Positions 17,273 through 27,383 of a stretch of DNA of 64,000 nucleotides are shown one piece after another. This DNA comes from CAWGCA01 sp963820955 (GTDB lineage Bacteria; Pseudomonadota; Gammaproteobacteria; Chromatiales; Chromatiaceae), in contig CAWGCA010000003.1 of the NCBI GenBank assembly GCA_963820955.1, positions 254,378-318,377 of the forward strand. Reading direction: 5' to 3'. Each line of letters starts with the position of its first letter. Positions within the stretch are counted from its first letter, which is position 1. Under the pieces are notes generated by a model that had not been told where the DNA came from, ran no database searches, and saw only the letters and a list, made by a program, of their open reading frames with translations. The translations under genes were made by a program, and so were the position numbers.

Positions 17273-17788
17273 ATGCTTCGGCAAGTGAAGTCGATCTTGC
17301 AGATCATGGGCCAAGGATTGGGCCATCAGGATCTTGGAGAGATGTCACCTACTGCGGAAAAAATTGCCCAGATCGAAAAACGTAGTCTGAACTATCACTT
17401 GTCGGGAGGAAAAGGTCGAATCGTACTGGTAGCTAGTACGGACCCAATGGGACCGGCATTCGATTTTGTTCTCGAACTTTCAAACAAAACCAAAAGTCTG
17501 ATCGAGGTATTGTATTTTAGGCCCGAAGAAGAAGTTAAAATCCCACTCAGAGGGCTACTGAATAAACTGGGTGATATGACCCATGATTTCCAAATAACAT
17601 TTGTTAATGGGGATCTACTTAAAACAATTACAGATTACAATACACAGCGCCAAGATATTATAGCTGTTGTCTCTAGCGCATCTGAAAAATTTACAGAGGA
17701 ACTCAGATCTGCGCCACAAACTCTTAGTCCTCCGATGAAAATTAATTTTCCTAATATTTTGCTTATCGGCAGTAGCATTCTAGCGTGA
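17273..17788 (+). CDS. Universal-stress-like protein, last gene of sigma-54 operon
   Basis: A 171-residue paralogue of the first operon gene: same N-terminal module (MGQGLGHQDLGEMSPTAEK), then an alpha/beta region (GRIVLVASTDPMGPAFDFVLELSN) and a final IDFPNILLIG-like strand. The start ATG lies 2 bases after the nhaD stop, so the two are translationally coupled. The 3' part is more A+T-rich than its neighbours. The presence of such a protein on both sides of the transporters suggests a regulatory pair. Confidence 0.65.
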   Translation: MLRQVKSILQIMGQGLGHQDLGEMSPTAEKIAQIEKRSLNYHLSGGKGRIVLVASTDPMGPAFDFVLELSNKTKSLIEVLYFRPEEEVKIPLRGLLNKLGDMTHDFQITFVNGDLLKTITDYNTQRQDIIAVVSSASEKFTEELRSAPQTLSPPMKINFPNILLIGSSILA

Positions 17789-17964
17789 TCAGATGCACAG
17801 GATGTTTCAAAGAAAAGATAGTTCCTCTTCGGTGTACGGATAAACGGTTGAATGGTTGAGAGACATGAGTCTCACCAGGTACTTAGAAGGTGCGAACCGA
17901 ACTGACTATTTGAGAGGGGACCGATGCTTAATTGAAAATTCCGTATCCCGCTGAGATATGCGTG

Positions 17965-18921
17965 TTAAATCCATTTCTTACGCTTGAAATAGAGATAGGG
18001 ACCAGCCCCGGCGAGGACCATAAACCCCAGGGCCATGGAGTATCCCCACGGCCAGCCGAGTTCGGGCATATTCTGAAAATTCATGCCGTATATCCCGGCA
18101 ATGAGCGTCGGCGGAAGGAATACCACGGCGGCAATGGAGAACACCTTCATGATACGGTTCTGCTCCATGTCGATGAAGCCCTGGGTGGCATTCAACAGAA
18201 AGTCCGACTTTTCGGAAAGGAAATCATTGTGGGGCAGCAGGGTCTCGATATCCCGTAACATCTCCTGGCCAAGTTTACGGTATTTCTTGGTCACCACCTG
18301 CTGGTGAATGATAAAGCGGATATCCCGTTGCCCATCCATAAGGCACAGGCGCACTTTACCGACAAGATCTTCCGGCTCCGCCATTCCACCCACCGCCAGC
18401 TCAAGATCCTCGCTACCCCTGCTCAAAACCTTGCGGTTGATGCCTTCCGGATCATGCTAGGCCTGTTCCATTTCGTCCGCCAAACCGTCCAGCTTTATAT
18501 CCATTAGCGACACCAGGATCGCCATTGGATCGGGAAGGGGCGTCATCCCATTGTGGTTGCGCAGACGCAACAGTCGGAAGTGGGGCAGTTCGCGGGAGCA
18601 GATGGACACCAGCCGCCCATCGTCATATAAAAAAGAGGCGTTAGTGTTGCGTAATTCGCCCTCCGGACGATGGAAGAACAGGCAGTTGACCTGGAAACCC
18701 TAGTTACTGCTCAAATGATGGGAGCTGGCTTCCAGTTCCTCTATTTCCCTGCTGTCCGGCAACGGGGTCAGACAGAACGCTTGGACGGCTTTCAATTCCT
18801 CCGCCGTTGGCGCCACCAGTTCGAACCAGTGGGCGTCGTTGAGCTGCGTTCTGCCGGAGTCGGATTCCAACTCGGCGAGCCGGCCTTCTTCCAAACGGTA
18901 CACATTCAGCATCGATATCAT
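17965..18921 (-). pseudogene. corA: CorA-type Mg2+/Co2+ transporter, degraded
   Basis: The C-terminal half (18426-17965) is a clear CorA: a long cytoplasmic helix, IAAVVFLPPTLIAGIYGMNF and the downstream MPEL loop, and a second membrane helix ending KRKKW. The N-terminal part (18921-18700) reads MISMLNVYRLEEGRLAELES and FELVAPTAEEL, as in CorA. Between 18427 and 18700 the frame has stop codons and at least one shift, though fragments of CorA-like sequence continue. Not functional unless the sequence is in error. Confidence 0.8.
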
Positions 18922-19185
18922 TTTCCACGAGTATGGGTTTTCTTGGCGCAACAGAAACTCCACAACTAGCTTAGGTTAAATCAGATGTTAAAGGCAATTG
19001 AGGAGGGCCTGGCTGGTGGATATAGGCAACAACACCCATTCGTCCGACGCCTTGCCGCAAGTGCGCGGTCCCGATTGTTGCCGGAGTTTATGCAATGATG
19101 ATGGGGTTAAATACTGAGTTCAGGTACAATACAAAAGTTTGGTTGGATTTTATTAATAGTTATCAAAAAAGGACGAAAAAAGTCC

Positions 19186-19611
19186 ATGAAAAAAACCTAT
19201 CTGTACCTCGTGTTCGGTGCCATCATCCTGCTCGGATTGATCCAATTGGTCCCCTTCGGCCGTGACCACACCAACCCGCCTGTAACATCTGAACCAAAAT
19301 GGTCCAGTCCCCAAGCTCGCGCAATAGTCAAGGAACACTGTTTTCAGTGTCATAGCAACGAATCAGAATGGCCATGGTACAGCAATATCGCGCCGGCTTC
19401 CTGGTTGATTTCAATGGATGTCATTGAAGCCCGAGAGCATTTCAATTTTTCAGAGTGGGATACCAACCCTGAAAAAGTAGACGAAATGACAGAAGCTGTT
19501 GAAAAAGGCGAAATGCCGCCGATCCAATACTGGCTGTTCCATCCCGGTTCAAAAATGGATACACGACAAAAGCAGGAACTAATCCAGGCACTGGAATCAT
19601 CTCTCGGCTGA
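19186..19611 (+). CDS. Haem-binding domain protein with CXXCH
   Basis: A 141-residue protein anchored by one N-terminal membrane segment (about 5-24) with a periplasmic Haem_bd domain. It contains the haem c attachment motif CFQCH near residue 53 followed by SNESEWPWYSNIAPASW, typical of the family, and a distal EKGEMPPIQYWLFHP segment with a possible axial methionine. It would be a small electron-transfer or sensing cytochrome. A single gene; no partner nearby. Confidence 0.85.
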   Translation: MKKTYLYLVFGAIILLGLIQLVPFGRDHTNPPVTSEPKWSSPQARAIVKEHCFQCHSNESEWPWYSNIAPASWLISMDVIEAREHFNFSEWDTNPEKVDEMTEAVEKGEMPPIQYWLFHPGSKMDTRQKQELIQALESSLG

Positions 19612-19936
19612 GACAGACCATAGAGTCCCAACATTTAGAGCGACTCTTTGGGTGATAACATGTTTCTTGCTTTGCTCGATCGTACCTGGAAGCAGTTCAG
19701 CGTCGCAGTGACTATGGTGAGCAAATGACAGACTAAGATCACCTTCGTGAGATCAGCCGAAAAGCTGTGAACCAGCCGTGATCGCCGCGCGGTTGTCCCT
19801 ACCTGTGGGTCGGCATATACCCACAAACGGCAAGCGGAGAGATCTGGATTCCGAACTTTGGCAACCGTGTTACTATGGCATATCATGACCAAGTCTCATG
19901 TCTCTCAGCGTGACGCTGTGGCCATCTACCTGCAGG
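19612..19936. other. Intergenic stretch, no gene seen
   Basis: About 320 bases downstream of the haem-binding gene. Short open frames exist but none resembles a protein. It borders the 121-bp inverted-repeat unit at 19937. Confidence 0.5.
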
Positions 19937-20057
19937 CTAGTGTAGGTCGCCAAACAGTTTGTAACTTATAAACGCAGTGTTTTCGGCTATCAAATCGCTG
20001 AAACCCAGTAAAACAGGGATATTCAACTGTTACGTTATTTGTGACGACCTACACTAG
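19937..20057. repeat. 121-bp unit with 13-bp perfect terminal inverted repeats
   Basis: CTAGTGTAGGTCG at 19937-19949 is repeated in inverse at 20045-20057. The interior is A+T-rich and non-coding. Size and ends fit a MITE-like element, or a long hairpin. Only one copy is present in the window. Confidence 0.55.
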
Positions 20058-20152
20058 ACTGAGGGCACGCCCCGCCCACCTGCAGCCGAGACAGACATGA
20101 GGATCGGTGTGGGTGCTCGCCCTGAAACCAGATGATATCGAAAAGAAGTTTT

Positions 20153-21610
20153 CTATCGGCGCCAGAATCCCATGGTGAAGATTACCAATAAGGTGTAGAA
20201 CTCAAGCCGACCGGCAAGCATGCAGATCGACAACACCCATTTGGAAAAATCCTGAAGCTGTCCATAATTTTCCAGCGGACCCACGCCCGCCAGTCCGGGA
20301 CCGATGTTGAACATACAAGCCACAACTGCCGACAGGGCCGTCAATACATCCACTCCCATGAAAGTGAGCAGCAGAGTGGCGACGACGTTCACCAGCCATG
20401 TCAGATAGAACAGGTTGAGCAAGCCGGGGATGACCCTTTCGGGGGTGGCATCCCCATCGATATGAATTGCGAACACCCCCTCGGGTTCGGCAACGCGATG
20501 AAACTCATTGTTCACCACTCTGCCCACGAGCACGACACGCGCTACTTTGAGACCACCCGCGGTAGAGCCCGTGCACCCCCCGATGAACATCAGTATCAGC
20601 AGAATAAGCTGTCCCAACGGATACCAGGCGCCATAATCCGCGCTCACAAAGCCGGTGGTCGAAAGGATGGACGCTACCTGGAAGAGCGCATCGCGGAAAG
20701 CAGGCTCCCACGTCCGTTGGTCCTGGACAATAAGCATTCCCGTGATCACGACCGTAGCTGTGACCACTATCAAAAGATAATACCGGATTTCGTAATCTTC
20801 GAATACCACCCGAGGCCGCCGCTCCACCAGCAACCTGAAATGCTGGATGAAACTGATACCTGCGAGCAGCATGAACACGATGATGACGTATTCGATCAGC
20901 GGACTGTGAAATCCGGCAATGCTGGCGGTACGGGTAGAGAATCCCCCCGTGCCCAGAGTGGAAAAGGTGTGACACAGGGCCTCGAAGTGGTCCATGCCCG
21001 CTGCCCTGAGGGCTAGGAAGAGAAATAGGGTAAGTGTCAGATAAACGATCCACAGGGCTTTGGCGGTTTCGGCCACACGCGGTGAGAGTAGCTGGGACTT
21101 CGCTCCTGAGAATTCGGCCCGGTAAAGGTGCATGCCGCCCTGCCCAAGGAGGGGTAGAACCGCAATTCCAAGCAGAACAATCCCCATTCCGCCGAGCCAA
21201 TGGGAGAAACAACGCCAGAACTGTATGGGACGCGAAAGTTCCTCGACACGCTCAAGTACCGTGGCTCCTGTCGTCGTAAAACCGGATACGGACTCAAACA
21301 TCGCATCGGTAAAGTTTGCAAAATAGGGCGAGAAGAAAAACGGCAATGCCCCGAACAGGCAGATAGCAATCCATATCAGGGCTACCAACAGGATGGCCTC
21401 CCGAGGCTTTAACTCCCGTCGCGTTCTTTTTCGGCACAGCGCGAGCATTAGCCCACTGACAGCCAAGGTCACAAAGATGGCCCATTTAAAGGCATGCTGA
21501 TCATCACCTTCGATGACGATGGAATAAACTAAGGGGATCAGCATCATACCGGCCAGGGCAAGGATAAACTGCCCGAGTACCCAGCCTACCGCGCGCGGAC
21601 TTATTACCAC
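20153..21610 (-). CDS. trkH: Trk potassium uptake protein TrkH
   Basis: K+-translocating membrane subunit of the Trk system, 485 residues with the four M-P-M repeats. The filter-loop segments FTTTGATV, TLGTGGFSTR, ILSTTGFVS and CMFNIGPGL are all visible. Its start overlaps the end of trkA (21604-21610) by 7 bases, so the two are co-translated, transport subunit after the NAD-binding regulator. Confidence 0.95.
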   Translation of the reverse strand: MVISPRAVGWVLGQFILALAGMMLIPLVYSIVIEGDDQHAFKWAIFVTLAVSGLMLALCRKRTRRELKPREAILLVALIWIAICLFGALPFFFSPYFANFTDAMFESVSGFTTTGATVLERVEELSRPIQFWRCFSHWLGGMGIVLLGIAVLPLLGQGGMHLYRAEFSGAKSQLLSPRVAETAKALWIVYLTLTLFLFLALRAAGMDHFEALCHTFSTLGTGGFSTRTASIAGFHSPLIEYVIIVFMLLAGISFIQHFRLLVERRPRVVFEDYEIRYYLLIVVTATVVITGMLIVQDQRTWEPAFRDALFQVASILSTTGFVSADYGAWYPLGQLILLILMFIGGCTGSTAGGLKVARVVLVGRVVNNEFHRVAEPEGVFAIHIDGDATPERVIPGLLNLFYLTWLVNVVATLLLTFMGVDVLTALSAVVACMFNIGPGLAGVGPLENYGQLQDFSKWVLSICMLAGRLEFYTLLVIFTMGFWRR

Positions 21611-22992
21611 GGGATCAACTTCAAGCGTCTAGATTTAACCAGAAACCCTGCCTCGAGTTCAGCCACACAGCGCTCCAGGGCAAAAAAGATCACTCGATCC
21701 CCTGGCTGAATGATGGCATCCCCCCGCGGAACCCTCACTTCACCATCGGGGCGCGCAATGGCGCCCACGATCACCCCCCTGGGAAAACCGATCTCACGCA
21801 GGGGCCGGTTTACATACTGGGATCCTTCTGGGGCTACCAGTTCGATGGCCTCCGCCATTTCCTCGCCCAGGGTGCGCACGGAGAGCACGCCTCCTTTGCG
21901 GATAAATTCCAGGATCGCATCCACTGACTTGATCCTCGGACTTACCGTGGTATTGATGCCGAGTCGCTGCGCCAGCGAAACATAGTTCATGTGGTTTACC
22001 AGGGCCACCACTTTCTTGGCGCCCGCATCGCGAGCGAGCAAAGAAATCATGATATTGGCGTCATCGTTCATGGTCAGTGCGAGGAAGGCATCAACGCCTT
22101 CTACATTGGCCTGTAACAGCACTTCCTGGTCGGTACCGTCTGCGTTTATCACCAAGGTATGCTTGAGCATACGTGATGCCACCGCACACTGCTGCGGATC
22201 TTTCTCGAAAAGTTTTACCGAAACACCCTCTTTTTCCAGCATATCGGCCATAGCCAAACCAACCCCGCCAGCACCGACGATAAATGCCTGATGAACCTCG
22301 TTCTGCTTCTTGATGCCCATAAAACGCAGACTGTCGTCAAGCTCATCTGCCGTGGTGACAAAGTAGACATGGTCCCCCGGCTGCAACACCTCGTCACCAT
22401 GCGGGATGATCACATCCTGCCCTCGAAAGATCATACAGATCATGATATTGGGGGGGGGATTCTGTTCCTCCAACTCGCTCAGGGCCCGGTCGGCCAGGCG
22501 GCTGCTGGCTTCCACGTTCATACTGAAGATCTTTACCCTGCCCTCGGCAAAATCCCTGATATCCGTGACGCCGGGCACGGTCAGCACGCGAAAGATCCGC
22601 GCTACAATATCAATCTCCGGGTGAATCACACGGTCAACCCGTATGCCCCGTCGGGCCAGTATCGTCCCCCACTCGGCATATTCGGGGTTGCGCAGACGCA
22701 GCAGTTTCAAGGCTTCGGGGGCCTGTGCATCGACGATCAGGGTCACCAGCACATTGACCGCGTCCTCATGGGTCGCAGCAATCAACATGTCTGTGTCGGT
22801 AATGCCTGCCCTGCGCCACGTAGTGATTCGAGTGGCGCTGCCCTTGATGATCTGGGCATCGAGATGGGCTTCCAGATAGCGGACCTGGTCCCCGTCCATC
22901 TCGACTATACAGACTTCGTTACCCTCGCGTACCAGGCGGCGGGCAATGAACTCGCCACAGTGTCCGCCGCCAGCAATAAAGATTCGCATCAA
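21604..22992 (-). CDS. trkA: Trk system NAD-binding regulatory subunit TrkA
   Basis: Cytoplasmic ring-forming regulator of TrkH. The 462 residues comprise two tandem RCK units. RCK-N 1 has FIAGGGHCGEFIAR, RCK-N 2 has FIVGAGGVGLAMAD. Each is followed by an RCK-C domain (GDEVLQPGDHVYFVT and GDAIIQPGDRVIFFA). The start is either of two adjacent ATGs (22992 or 22989). First gene of the trkA-trkH operon. Confidence 0.95.
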   Translation of the reverse strand: MMRIFIAGGGHCGEFIARRLVREGNEVCIVEMDGDQVRYLEAHLDAQIIKGSATRITTWRRAGITDTDMLIAATHEDAVNVLVTLIVDAQAPEALKLLRLRNPEYAEWGTILARRGIRVDRVIHPEIDIVARIFRVLTVPGVTDIRDFAEGRVKIFSMNVEASSRLADRALSELEEQNPPPNIMICMIFRGQDVIIPHGDEVLQPGDHVYFVTTADELDDSLRFMGIKKQNEVHQAFIVGAGGVGLAMADMLEKEGVSVKLFEKDPQQCAVASRMLKHTLVINADGTDQEVLLQANVEGVDAFLALTMNDDANIMISLLARDAGAKKVVALVNHMNYVSLAQRLGINTTVSPRIKSVDAILEFIRKGGVLSVRTLGEEMAEAIELVAPEGSQYVNRPLREIGFPRGVIVGAIARPDGEVRVPRGDAIIQPGDRVIFFALERCVAELEAGFLVKSRRLKLIPW

Positions 22993-23007
22993 AAAAATCC
23001 TTCATAA

Positions 23008-23767
23008 AACGAAGGCGCAGACGTTGAGGAAGATTGCCTCTATGGTCCGATGGATGATTCCGGTGTACAGAAAAAGTTCTGGTTGAACCTTTTCCTGGAC
23101 TGTGAATCAATGGGTTACCTAATTGTTGCGCTGAGTTAACAACGAGTTGAATTTGTCCATGCGGAAATTATCCACGTAACCCAGCAGAATAGAAACAGCA
23201 AGGGTGCGATATGGAGTCGCATCGATTTTCGCGACGGTGATTTCATGAGGATTCTAGATCCCACACTGTTCAAGCAGGCTCAGCACTGGGAACATACTTT
23301 AAGCTGGTAGACAATCGCTATACTTGCTAGTCGTGACATTCACGACGACCTTGCAAGGATGCAAGAATGTTACCGTTGTCGGCTGGCAGGGAAACCAGTA
23401 TGGGGCTATTGTCAACTACGCCATGCGAGCGGCAGACTGAGGCAATAAATACCGGCAAAGACCGTTATCGCAGTTACTGATTGCCACCTGAAATCGTCAG
23501 CCATGTTTTCTGATTGTACTACCGTATCTGCTTTGACTTCAGTGATAGCCTGTACCAATATGAAATACGCCCTCCCTTCAGGCTCATTTCATATTGGAAG
23601 AGGCTGTCCCTGGATTGATGTATTAAAGAATGCTAATATTCATTGTTGGAATTCTGTAGTAACGCCGCCGCGAATCGTCGTTTCGTTAAACCGGTTTCCG
23701 GGTCCTGCAATGACATCGCGCAGGGTGCTGCTCAACGGTTAAACTTAGTCCTATCTCGAGAAAACAG
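23008..23767. other. Intergenic stretch with a hairpin, possible gene tail
   Basis: 760 bases between divergent trkA and the SulP gene. A plus-strand frame ending at 23440 (tail NVTVVGWQGNQYGAIVNYAM) looks weakly protein-like and could be the end of a lost gene. Nothing else is convincing apart from the 12-bp stem at 23555-23597. Confidence 0.4.
23555..23597. repeat. 12-bp perfect stem-loop
   Basis: CCAATATGAAAT (23555-23566) pairs with ATTTCATATTGG (23586-23597) across a 19-base loop. No T-run follows, so it is not an ordinary terminator. It may be the core of a small repeat or a regulatory structure. Confidence 0.5.
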
Positions 23768-25510
23768 ATGCCTTCGTCAACCAGTTTGATGGTAGTTTTT
23801 CCTTTCCTCAATTGGATGCGTTTCGTTTCCAAGGAATCGTTGAAAGCCGATTTTTTTGCTGGTTTGACAGGCGCTGTAATTGTGCTCCCTCAGGGGGTCG
23901 CCTTTGCAACGATCGCCGGGCTGCCGCCGGAATATGGCCTTTACACGGCCATGGTGACACCCATCATTGCGGCGTTGTTTGGTTCCTCTCACCATTTGGT
24001 ATCAGGACCAACGACGGCTATTTCTATCGTAGTTTTTTCAGCCATCAGTCACCATGCTGAACCTGGCACTCCAGAGTTCATTACCCAGGTTTTAACGCTC
24101 ACATTTCTGGCGGGGATCTATCAACTGGCGTTTGGCCTTGCTCGCTTGGGTAGTCTGGTCAATTTCGTGTCACATACCGTGGTCATGGGCTTTACCGCCG
24201 GCGCTGCTATTTTGATCGCAACCAGCCAGATGAAGCATATTCTTGGCGTTGCTATCCCCAAGGGTGAAACTTTTCTGCATACCTGGTACGACATCTACAC
24301 GGAATTCGGCAGCATTGACTACTACTTGGTTTTTATCGCGTTGGCGACCCTCGCTTCCGCATTGTTGGCAAAACGCTTTTTTCCCAAACTCCCCAATCTG
24401 TTGATTGGCATGCTCGTTGGGAGTCTTTTGGCGATTGGTCTGGCGCCGATGACCGAAAGCATCAAACTTGTGGGTGAAATACCAGCACACCTGCCACCGC
24501 TGTCATCGCCAGATTTTTCTTACGAAACCATCAAGATGCTCGCGCCAGAGGCGTTCGCTGTCGCGTTGCTGGGATTGATTGAGGCCGTATCAATAAGCCG
24601 GGCAGTTGCCGCCAAATCCAGCCAGCGAATTGAAGCGAGCCAGGAATTTATTGGTCAGGGATTATCGAATATTGTGGGCAGCTTTTTCTCGAGCTATGCC
24701 GGGTCAGGATCGTTCACCCGCTCGGGTATCAATTATGAGGCCGGTGCACGCACTCCGATCTCTGCAATCTTTGCGGCGACAATGCTGATGGGGATCGTGA
24801 TGTTGATCGCACCCCTGACCGCATACCTGCCAATTGCTTCGATGGGAGGAGTCATCCTGCTGGTTGCCTACAACCTGATCGACTTCCACCACATCAAGAA
24901 TACGCTAAATATAAGCAAGTCGGAGTCGGCTATTTTCCTGACCACCTTCTTCGCAACGCTATTCCTCGAGCTGGAATTTGCAATCTATCTCGGTGTGTTG
25001 TTGTCGCTGGTATTCTTTCTGGCCAAAACATCCACACCCGCTATCCCGACACTTTCAATAGATGGGGCTCCCGGTGAACCCGGACGAAAACTGGTATGTA
25101 TCGAACAGAAGCCAGTCAGACAGTGCCCTCAGTTGAAAATCATTCGGATAGACATGTCTATCTATTTTGGATCTATCAACCACATACAAAATCGAATAGC
25201 GCGCATTGTGGAGAGCGAGCGCATCAAGCATATTCTCATTGTAGGTAGCGGTATCAATTTCATCGATTTGGCCGGTGCCGAGGCGTTGATTGCCGAGGCC
25301 AGGCAGCTTAAGAAACAGAGCGGGTGCCTTTACTTTGTGGGCTTGAAGCCATCGGTGTATAAATTTGCCGCCAAGTCGCATATGGTACGTGATATTGGTC
25401 CGGATCATTTTTTCGACCGTAAGTCCGAGGCCATTAAACAGATCTTTAAGAAGCTGAATCAAGCAGAATGCGTCACATGTTCAGCACAGATATTCAGTGA
25501 GTGCCCATAA
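23768..25510 (+). CDS. SulP-family anion permease with STAS domain
   Basis: A 580-residue inner-membrane transporter of the SLC26/SulP family (sulfate, bicarbonate or similar anions, often with sodium). The sulfate-permease core is clear: KADFFAGLTGAVIVLPQGVAFATIAGLPPEYGLY, SGPTTAISIVVFS, SISRAVAAKSSQ and the EFIGQGLSNIVGSFF.SYAGSGSFTRSGIN stretch. The C-terminal STAS domain (from about 440) includes HILIVGSGINFIDLAGAEAL. The substrate cannot be read from sequence. Monocistronic. Confidence 0.92.
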   Translation: MPSSTSLMVVFPFLNWMRFVSKESLKADFFAGLTGAVIVLPQGVAFATIAGLPPEYGLYTAMVTPIIAALFGSSHHLVSGPTTAISIVVFSAISHHAEPGTPEFITQVLTLTFLAGIYQLAFGLARLGSLVNFVSHTVVMGFTAGAAILIATSQMKHILGVAIPKGETFLHTWYDIYTEFGSIDYYLVFIALATLASALLAKRFFPKLPNLLIGMLVGSLLAIGLAPMTESIKLVGEIPAHLPPLSSPDFSYETIKMLAPEAFAVALLGLIEAVSISRAVAAKSSQRIEASQEFIGQGLSNIVGSFFSSYAGSGSFTRSGINYEAGARTPISAIFAATMLMGIVMLIAPLTAYLPIASMGGVILLVAYNLIDFHHIKNTLNISKSESAIFLTTFFATLFLELEFAIYLGVLLSLVFFLAKTSTPAIPTLSIDGAPGEPGRKLVCIEQKPVRQCPQLKIIRIDMSIYFGSINHIQNRIARIVESERIKHILIVGSGINFIDLAGAEALIAEARQLKKQSGCLYFVGLKPSVYKFAAKSHMVRDIGPDHFFDRKSEAIKQIFKKLNQAECVTCSAQIFSECP

Positions 25511-25696
25511 CCAGGGATTAACATACCCATAATCGGCACTCGATAATGGGTGATTGGGGATGCACCAGCATTTTCTTGGCAACGATTACGCCCTAAACCC
25601 GGTAGGGTCGAGGGCTGGCAGTGTTTTTGGTAGAGACAGGCTCTATGCCCTACAGGGGAAGGCCGTACCCGTTGCAACCCCGGTGCGCCGGGCCGT

Positions 25697-26002
25697 CTAA
25701 GATGAAGTTGCCTTGCCCGGTATTTCGATTTTATTTTCGTTCTCCAGCGCCTCTGTGGCGATTTCGTTGTAAAGATATGCCACGCTCGTGTACAACTTCT
25801 GAAATGCCGGATGGGTATCGACAAAATGCTTGTACTGCTGGGTATCCAGGAAAACTTCTTCGAGGAACTCGATATCCAGGTTTGACAGTGCTTCGCCACG
25901 GTCGACCAATTTCTTGATATCCAGGATTCTTGGAAGTCGCTGTTTTTCGAAGCGCTGCATCACCGCTTCGAGAACCCCTTCTTGCTCCAGGGCATCGTAC
26001 AT
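25697..26002 (-). CDS. Small conserved-looking helical protein
   Basis: 101 residues, soluble, predominantly helical, with a stretch of acidic and aromatic residues (LDIEFLEEVFLDTQQYKHFVD). A good AAGGAGATTGCC ribosome-binding region lies before the ATG at 26002. I do not recognise the family. It lies between the SulP gene and the potassium channel gene, on the same strand as the latter, with a gap of about 140 bases. Confidence 0.65.
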   Translation of the reverse strand: MYDALEQEGVLEAVMQRFEKQRLPRILDIKKLVDRGEALSNLDIEFLEEVFLDTQQYKHFVDTHPAFQKLYTSVAYLYNEIATEALENENKIEIPGKATSS

Positions 26003-26145
26003 TTGGCAATCTCCTTATTGGTGGATTCGCTACATCCTAGCAAATAAGCGACCGGCCGGTACAGAAGGCAGCCTGTGCGAGCCCGGTTCTGATTTACACG
26101 CACGTTGTTTCGACGTCGAAGTAGAACGACCGAAAGGACCGTGCG

Positions 26146-27093
26146 TTAAGTCAGTGGTTCCCCGCAATGGGGGCAGTGTGTCTTCGCCGCTTGTGCCACG
26201 CCTTTAACTTCCGACTGAACCGTTCTCAGCAGTTGCTGGACATCGACCCGCTCCAGTCCAAGTTCATCTTTTGCTTTCAGCAAGTCACGGCGATCCTGGG
26301 CGTCAATTTCACCGTCTCTCAGTACTCTCCTGGCAGTTTTCACATATGCTTCCCGCCGCCGCGCGAACTCGGTGGTAAATCCCGACGCAATGATTCCAGC
26401 TGGCAATGCCGCCATTCCGACACCCAGAACCGTGATCACTATGCCAAACATACGCCCGGCAACGGTGATCGGTACGACATCACCATAGCCTACGGTGGTC
26501 AAGGTGACGGTCGCCCACCACATTGCGCGTGGGATACTCCCGAACACCTCCGGCTGTGCTGTACGTTCCACGACGTAAATCCCGGCCGAAGCGAGGACAA
26601 CCAGAACGATCATGAGAAATATTGCGGAGATCAGGATTTTAGCCTCGTTCCTCAGTACGCTACCGAGCAACTCGAGCACAGCAAAATGGCGCGAAAGTTT
26701 GAATATCCGCAGCAATCTGAGCACCCGTAAAATGCGGGTATCTATAGGCAAAAACATGCTCAGCCAGAACGGTAGAATCGCCAGCAGATCAATCAGCGCC
26801 AGGGGCGATACCGCGTACCTGAGTCGTCCTCTCCAGCCTGATCCGAAAGCAAAATCCTCTACGCACACCCAGAGCCGGAACAGGTATTCGATGGTGAAGA
26901 CAGCGACGGAGCCGACTTCCACGTAGGCAAGCCAGATACCATAGCCGGCACGAATGGAATCCTCAGATTCAAGAATCACCGCCAGCACGTTGATAAGTAT
27001 CAACAACATCAGCGCAGAATTGAGGATACGACCCGAAGGGGCATTCCCATTGCGCATCTCGAGTAGAATAAAAAACCTTTTCCTGAAGGTCAT
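26146..27093 (-). CDS. Voltage-gated potassium channel with C-terminal zinc-ribbon-like end
   Basis: A Kv-type six-helix channel, 315 residues. S4 carries regularly spaced arginines (RILRVLRLLRIFKLSRH, about 119-135), and the pore has the selectivity filter TVTLTTVGYGD. After S6 there is a ~90-residue cytoplasmic tail with a short coiled segment (DAQDRRDLLKAKDELGLERV), ending in CPHCGEPL, half of a zinc ribbon, which is typical for a subset of bacterial Kv proteins. Complete. Confidence 0.92.
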   Translation of the reverse strand: MTFRKRFFILLEMRNGNAPSGRILNSALMLLILINVLAVILESEDSIRAGYGIWLAYVEVGSVAVFTIEYLFRLWVCVEDFAFGSGWRGRLRYAVSPLALIDLLAILPFWLSMFLPIDTRILRVLRLLRIFKLSRHFAVLELLGSVLRNEAKILISAIFLMIVLVVLASAGIYVVERTAQPEVFGSIPRAMWWATVTLTTVGYGDVVPITVAGRMFGIVITVLGVGMAALPAGIIASGFTTEFARRREAYVKTARRVLRDGEIDAQDRRDLLKAKDELGLERVDVQQLLRTVQSEVKGVAQAAKTHCPHCGEPLT

Positions 27094-27213
27094 ATCCGGG
27101 TTCCCTGCGGTTATATTTTGGGCAACTTAACAGCGCTGTAGGGTCGAGGGCTGACGCGGTAACCCACTAGTAGAGCCCTTGTCTGTATCCGGAGTCTCCG
27201 AATAAGGGGACAG

Positions 27214-27351
27214 AATAAGGGGACAGTATACCTATTCATCCTTCACAGAGTCGTGATAGCTTCCTAGGTCTCCTCCGGTTTATTTGACGCTAGAATTCGT
27301 CTGACCGGTGGCTAAACAACCATAAGGAATAGGTATACTGTCCCCGGAATT
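27214..27351. repeat. Palindrome-ended dispersed repeat, copy 3
   Basis: Full copy of the unit at 7195. It is preceded by an extra AATAAGGGGACAG duplication of its own left end (27201-27213), as if the end had been copied twice. Lies between the channel gene and the DUF4340 gene. Confidence 0.88.
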
Positions 27352-27383
27352 GGCCGGCTCGATGCTGAGCCGGTAATATATAA

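Noticed and set aside
20462..21016. 184-residue plus-strand frame inside trkH
   Set aside because: Antisense shadow of the conserved trkH sequence.
25600..27160. Shared GTAGGGTCGAGGGCTG sequence at 25601 and 27139
   Set aside because: A 16-bp match at two places only; too short to call a repeat family.
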